From Lewinellaceae bacterium (lineage in GTDB: Bacteria; Bacteroidota; Bacteroidia; Chitinophagales; Saprospiraceae): a stretch of DNA of 64,000 bases. Positions within the stretch are counted from its first letter, which is position 1, and every line of letters begins with the position of its first letter. Made by a program: the position numbers and the translations under genes. The DNA lies in the NCBI GenBank assembly GCA_020636095.1, contig JACJYN010000016.1, positions 1 through 64,000 of the forward strand, in the 5' to 3' direction. The notes under the pieces were generated by a model, which saw only the letters and a list, made by a program, of their open reading frames with translations, ran no database searches and was not told the origin of the DNA. This document shows positions 62,944-64,000 of this stretch, piece after piece.

Positions 62944-63705
62944 CTAGTCGAAACTAACAACGATGCCATTCTGCTTGTATCGTCTTTTGAAAGCGTCGAG
63001 GTAGCGGGCGGCGCTGGCTTTATCCGGGAAGGAGGCGATCACCACTCGGTTATTGCCGTCTTTTTGCCAGATAAAGGCGTTTTCCACTCCTGCCGCTTTG
63101 AGTTTTTCGATCTGTTCAACCGAACTCTCCACTTTTTTAAAAGAAGCCAGCTGGATGCCGTAGCCAAAGGTAATCGGCGGCAGGATATAGCTGGCTGCCG
63201 GGAGGCGGGCGCTTTCCGGGGCGCCATACCCCTTAGGCGTTACATTTGGGACGACGTTTTCATAGGGGTTGGGTGCGCCGCCATAATAGTCATAGCTACT
63301 CAGCGGTGCAGCCGCATACGGGTTATCCTGCGCCGCGTAGGGGTTGGCGGGGGCGTACCCTACCTTTTCGACACGCACTTTGGAACGGCCCGTTTCAACC
63401 AGGCCGATCTGCTGAGCGGCTGCCTTGGACAAGCTGACGATATCCCGGCTATTGGCCGCAATACGGTCATTGACCCGTACATTAATAGAGCGGTTATTGT
63501 CCAGCCGGGTCACGCGGATGATCGTTCCCAAAGGATAGCTCTTGTGAGCGGCGGAATATCCATCCATCAGATAGATTTCACCGAAAGCCGTCCTTTGTCC
63601 GTTGAGGGCATCAGCGTAGTGAACAGCGGTACCGGTCTCGACCTGCGCGTTCAGGCTGAAGAAGGATAGCAATAAGGATGCCAGGATAATAGTGGCCTTT
63701 CTCAT
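62944..63705 (-). CDS. RlpA-like/SPOR protein (3 of 3), diverged active site
   Basis: The 253-residue protein has a signal peptide (MRKATIILASLLLSFFSLNAQ), an RlpA domain (AVHYADALNGQRTAFGEIYL; SAAHKSYPLGTIIRVTRL) and VRVNDRIAANSRDIVSLSKAAA, where GPF is again missing. An Ala/Pro/Tyr-rich linker (NPYAAQDNPYAAAPLSSYDY) follows, then a SPOR domain (GYGIQLASFKKVESSVEQIE; AFIWQKDGNNRVVIASF). It is first of the three in transcription order; all three arose by tandem duplication. Confidence 0.88.
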   Translation of the reverse strand: MRKATIILASLLLSFFSLNAQVETGTAVHYADALNGQRTAFGEIYLMDGYSAAHKSYPLGTIIRVTRLDNNRSINVRVNDRIAANSRDIVSLSKAAAQQIGLVETGRSKVRVEKVGYAPANPYAAQDNPYAAAPLSSYDYYGGAPNPYENVVPNVTPKGYGAPESARLPAASYILPPITFGYGIQLASFKKVESSVEQIEKLKAAGVENAFIWQKDGNNRVVIASFPDKASAARYLDAFKRRYKQNGIVVSFD

Positions 63706-63853
63706 AAATGATTGGTTTTAACGGAGGTTTTTGATATTGTGATTCCATTTTTGGCTGACAGCCTGGGGGGTATATAAATTGATTTATATCAATAACGAAC
63801 AAAATCGGCTTTTTAGCGGATTTCCCAAATATTTTTTTGAGGAAAAATTGCTG

Positions 63854-64000
63854 TCATAGCATAGTTGCCAGGTTTTCAACCTTTTCCAGCAGCCAACTTT
63901 TATTGAAAACAGCTCCTGCTGTTTCAATACTGCGCTGTAACTTCAATAATTCCTTTTGGCATTTATCTTTTGTATAATATCCCATATTGGCGCGCAGGTT
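63854..64000 (-). CDS. C-terminal end of an unrecognised gene (5' partial)
   Basis: An open minus-strand frame enters from the right edge and stops at 63,854. The visible 48 residues (NMGYYTKDKCQKELLKLQRS; TAGAVFNKSWLLEKVENLAT) are helical and charged. No family can be named from this much. The ~150 bases between it and the RlpA-like gene's start hold only AT-rich sequence. Confidence 0.5.
   Translation of the reverse strand, partial: NLRANMGYYTKDKCQKELLKLQRSIETAGAVFNKSWLLEKVENLATML

Noticed and set aside
1..64000. tRNA or rRNA genes
   Set aside because: No cloverleaf-like or rRNA-like stretch was recognised by eye; a tRNAscan/Infernal run could overturn this.

Overview
The window looks like a chromosomal segment of a marine or wastewater Bacteroidota, most likely from the Saprospiria/Lewinella side of the phylum. 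The evidence is a SusC/SusD pair, C-terminal type IX secretion (T9SS) sorting domains ending in YPNP or SPNP motifs, many signal peptides cleaved just before Gln, and RlpA-like/SPOR proteins. No rRNA or tRNA gene was seen. All assignments are by reading; no database search was possible.

Layout. (1) 1-9.9 kb is AT-rich and scarred. It starts with the C-terminus of an Rhs polymorphic toxin carrying an HExxH (M91/NleD-like) metallopeptidase tip and a likely exported immunity protein. An IS4-family element follows, sitting between two unrelated gene fragments. Next come short-chain dehydrogenases, one broken next to a truncated group II intron, and an HxlR regulator divergent from an SDR operon with two matching operator palindromes. 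Genes split by small mobile repeats, a methyltransferase and an Rrf2 regulator complete the region. (2) 9.9-17.2 kb is a transposon graveyard: decayed IS21, an IS1182-type remnant and two complementary IS91/XerC-like copies. It also holds a foldback element, REP-like hairpins, an AT-rich nucleotidyltransferase/small-partner gene pair and a MazE/AbrB scrap. (3) 17.2-24.0 kb (minus strand) holds the most interesting locus: a SIR2-like protein with a C-terminal effector-associated-type helical domain, a membrane-anchored nSTAND NTPase, and an exported WD40+ankyrin protein, followed by an exported TPR protein. It resembles predicted multi-gene NTPase-controlled conflict systems but appears to have a sensor outside the cytoplasm. 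(4) 24-31 kb is mostly ordinary: a lipid A-type acyltransferase, an M1 peptidase, a GNAT and an AraC regulator. (5) 31-52 kb is a glycan-use island: AraC regulator, SusC, SusD, two large LamG-rich T9SS proteins, then a complete sugar ABC importer (binding protein, two permeases, MalK-type ATPase) interleaved with two GH130 proteins and an (alpha/alpha)-barrel-like lipoprotein. This suggests outer-membrane uptake of a mannose-containing oligosaccharide, ABC import, and phosphorolysis or hydrolysis by GH130. (6) 52-64 kb has an OmpA-like lipoprotein, a paraoxonase-like propeller, a three-gene signalling operon (multi-PAS kinase-like protein, stand-alone receiver, membrane protein), an amidohydrolase, an MFS transporter and three tandem RlpA-like/SPOR proteins.

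A thread through the window is a family of small non-autonomous elements. Their outer ends read GAG(C/T)RTG..., they are typically 161-162 bp, they are flanked by 3-bp TNA target duplications, and they share a central hairpin whose paired bases change together. There are six complete copies, one of them nested inside another, and one truncated copy. Removing them on paper restores two reading frames exactly. Several genes between 46.4 and 60.7 kb carry single-base frameshifts, often in homopolymers, and may be consensus errors rather than true pseudogenes.
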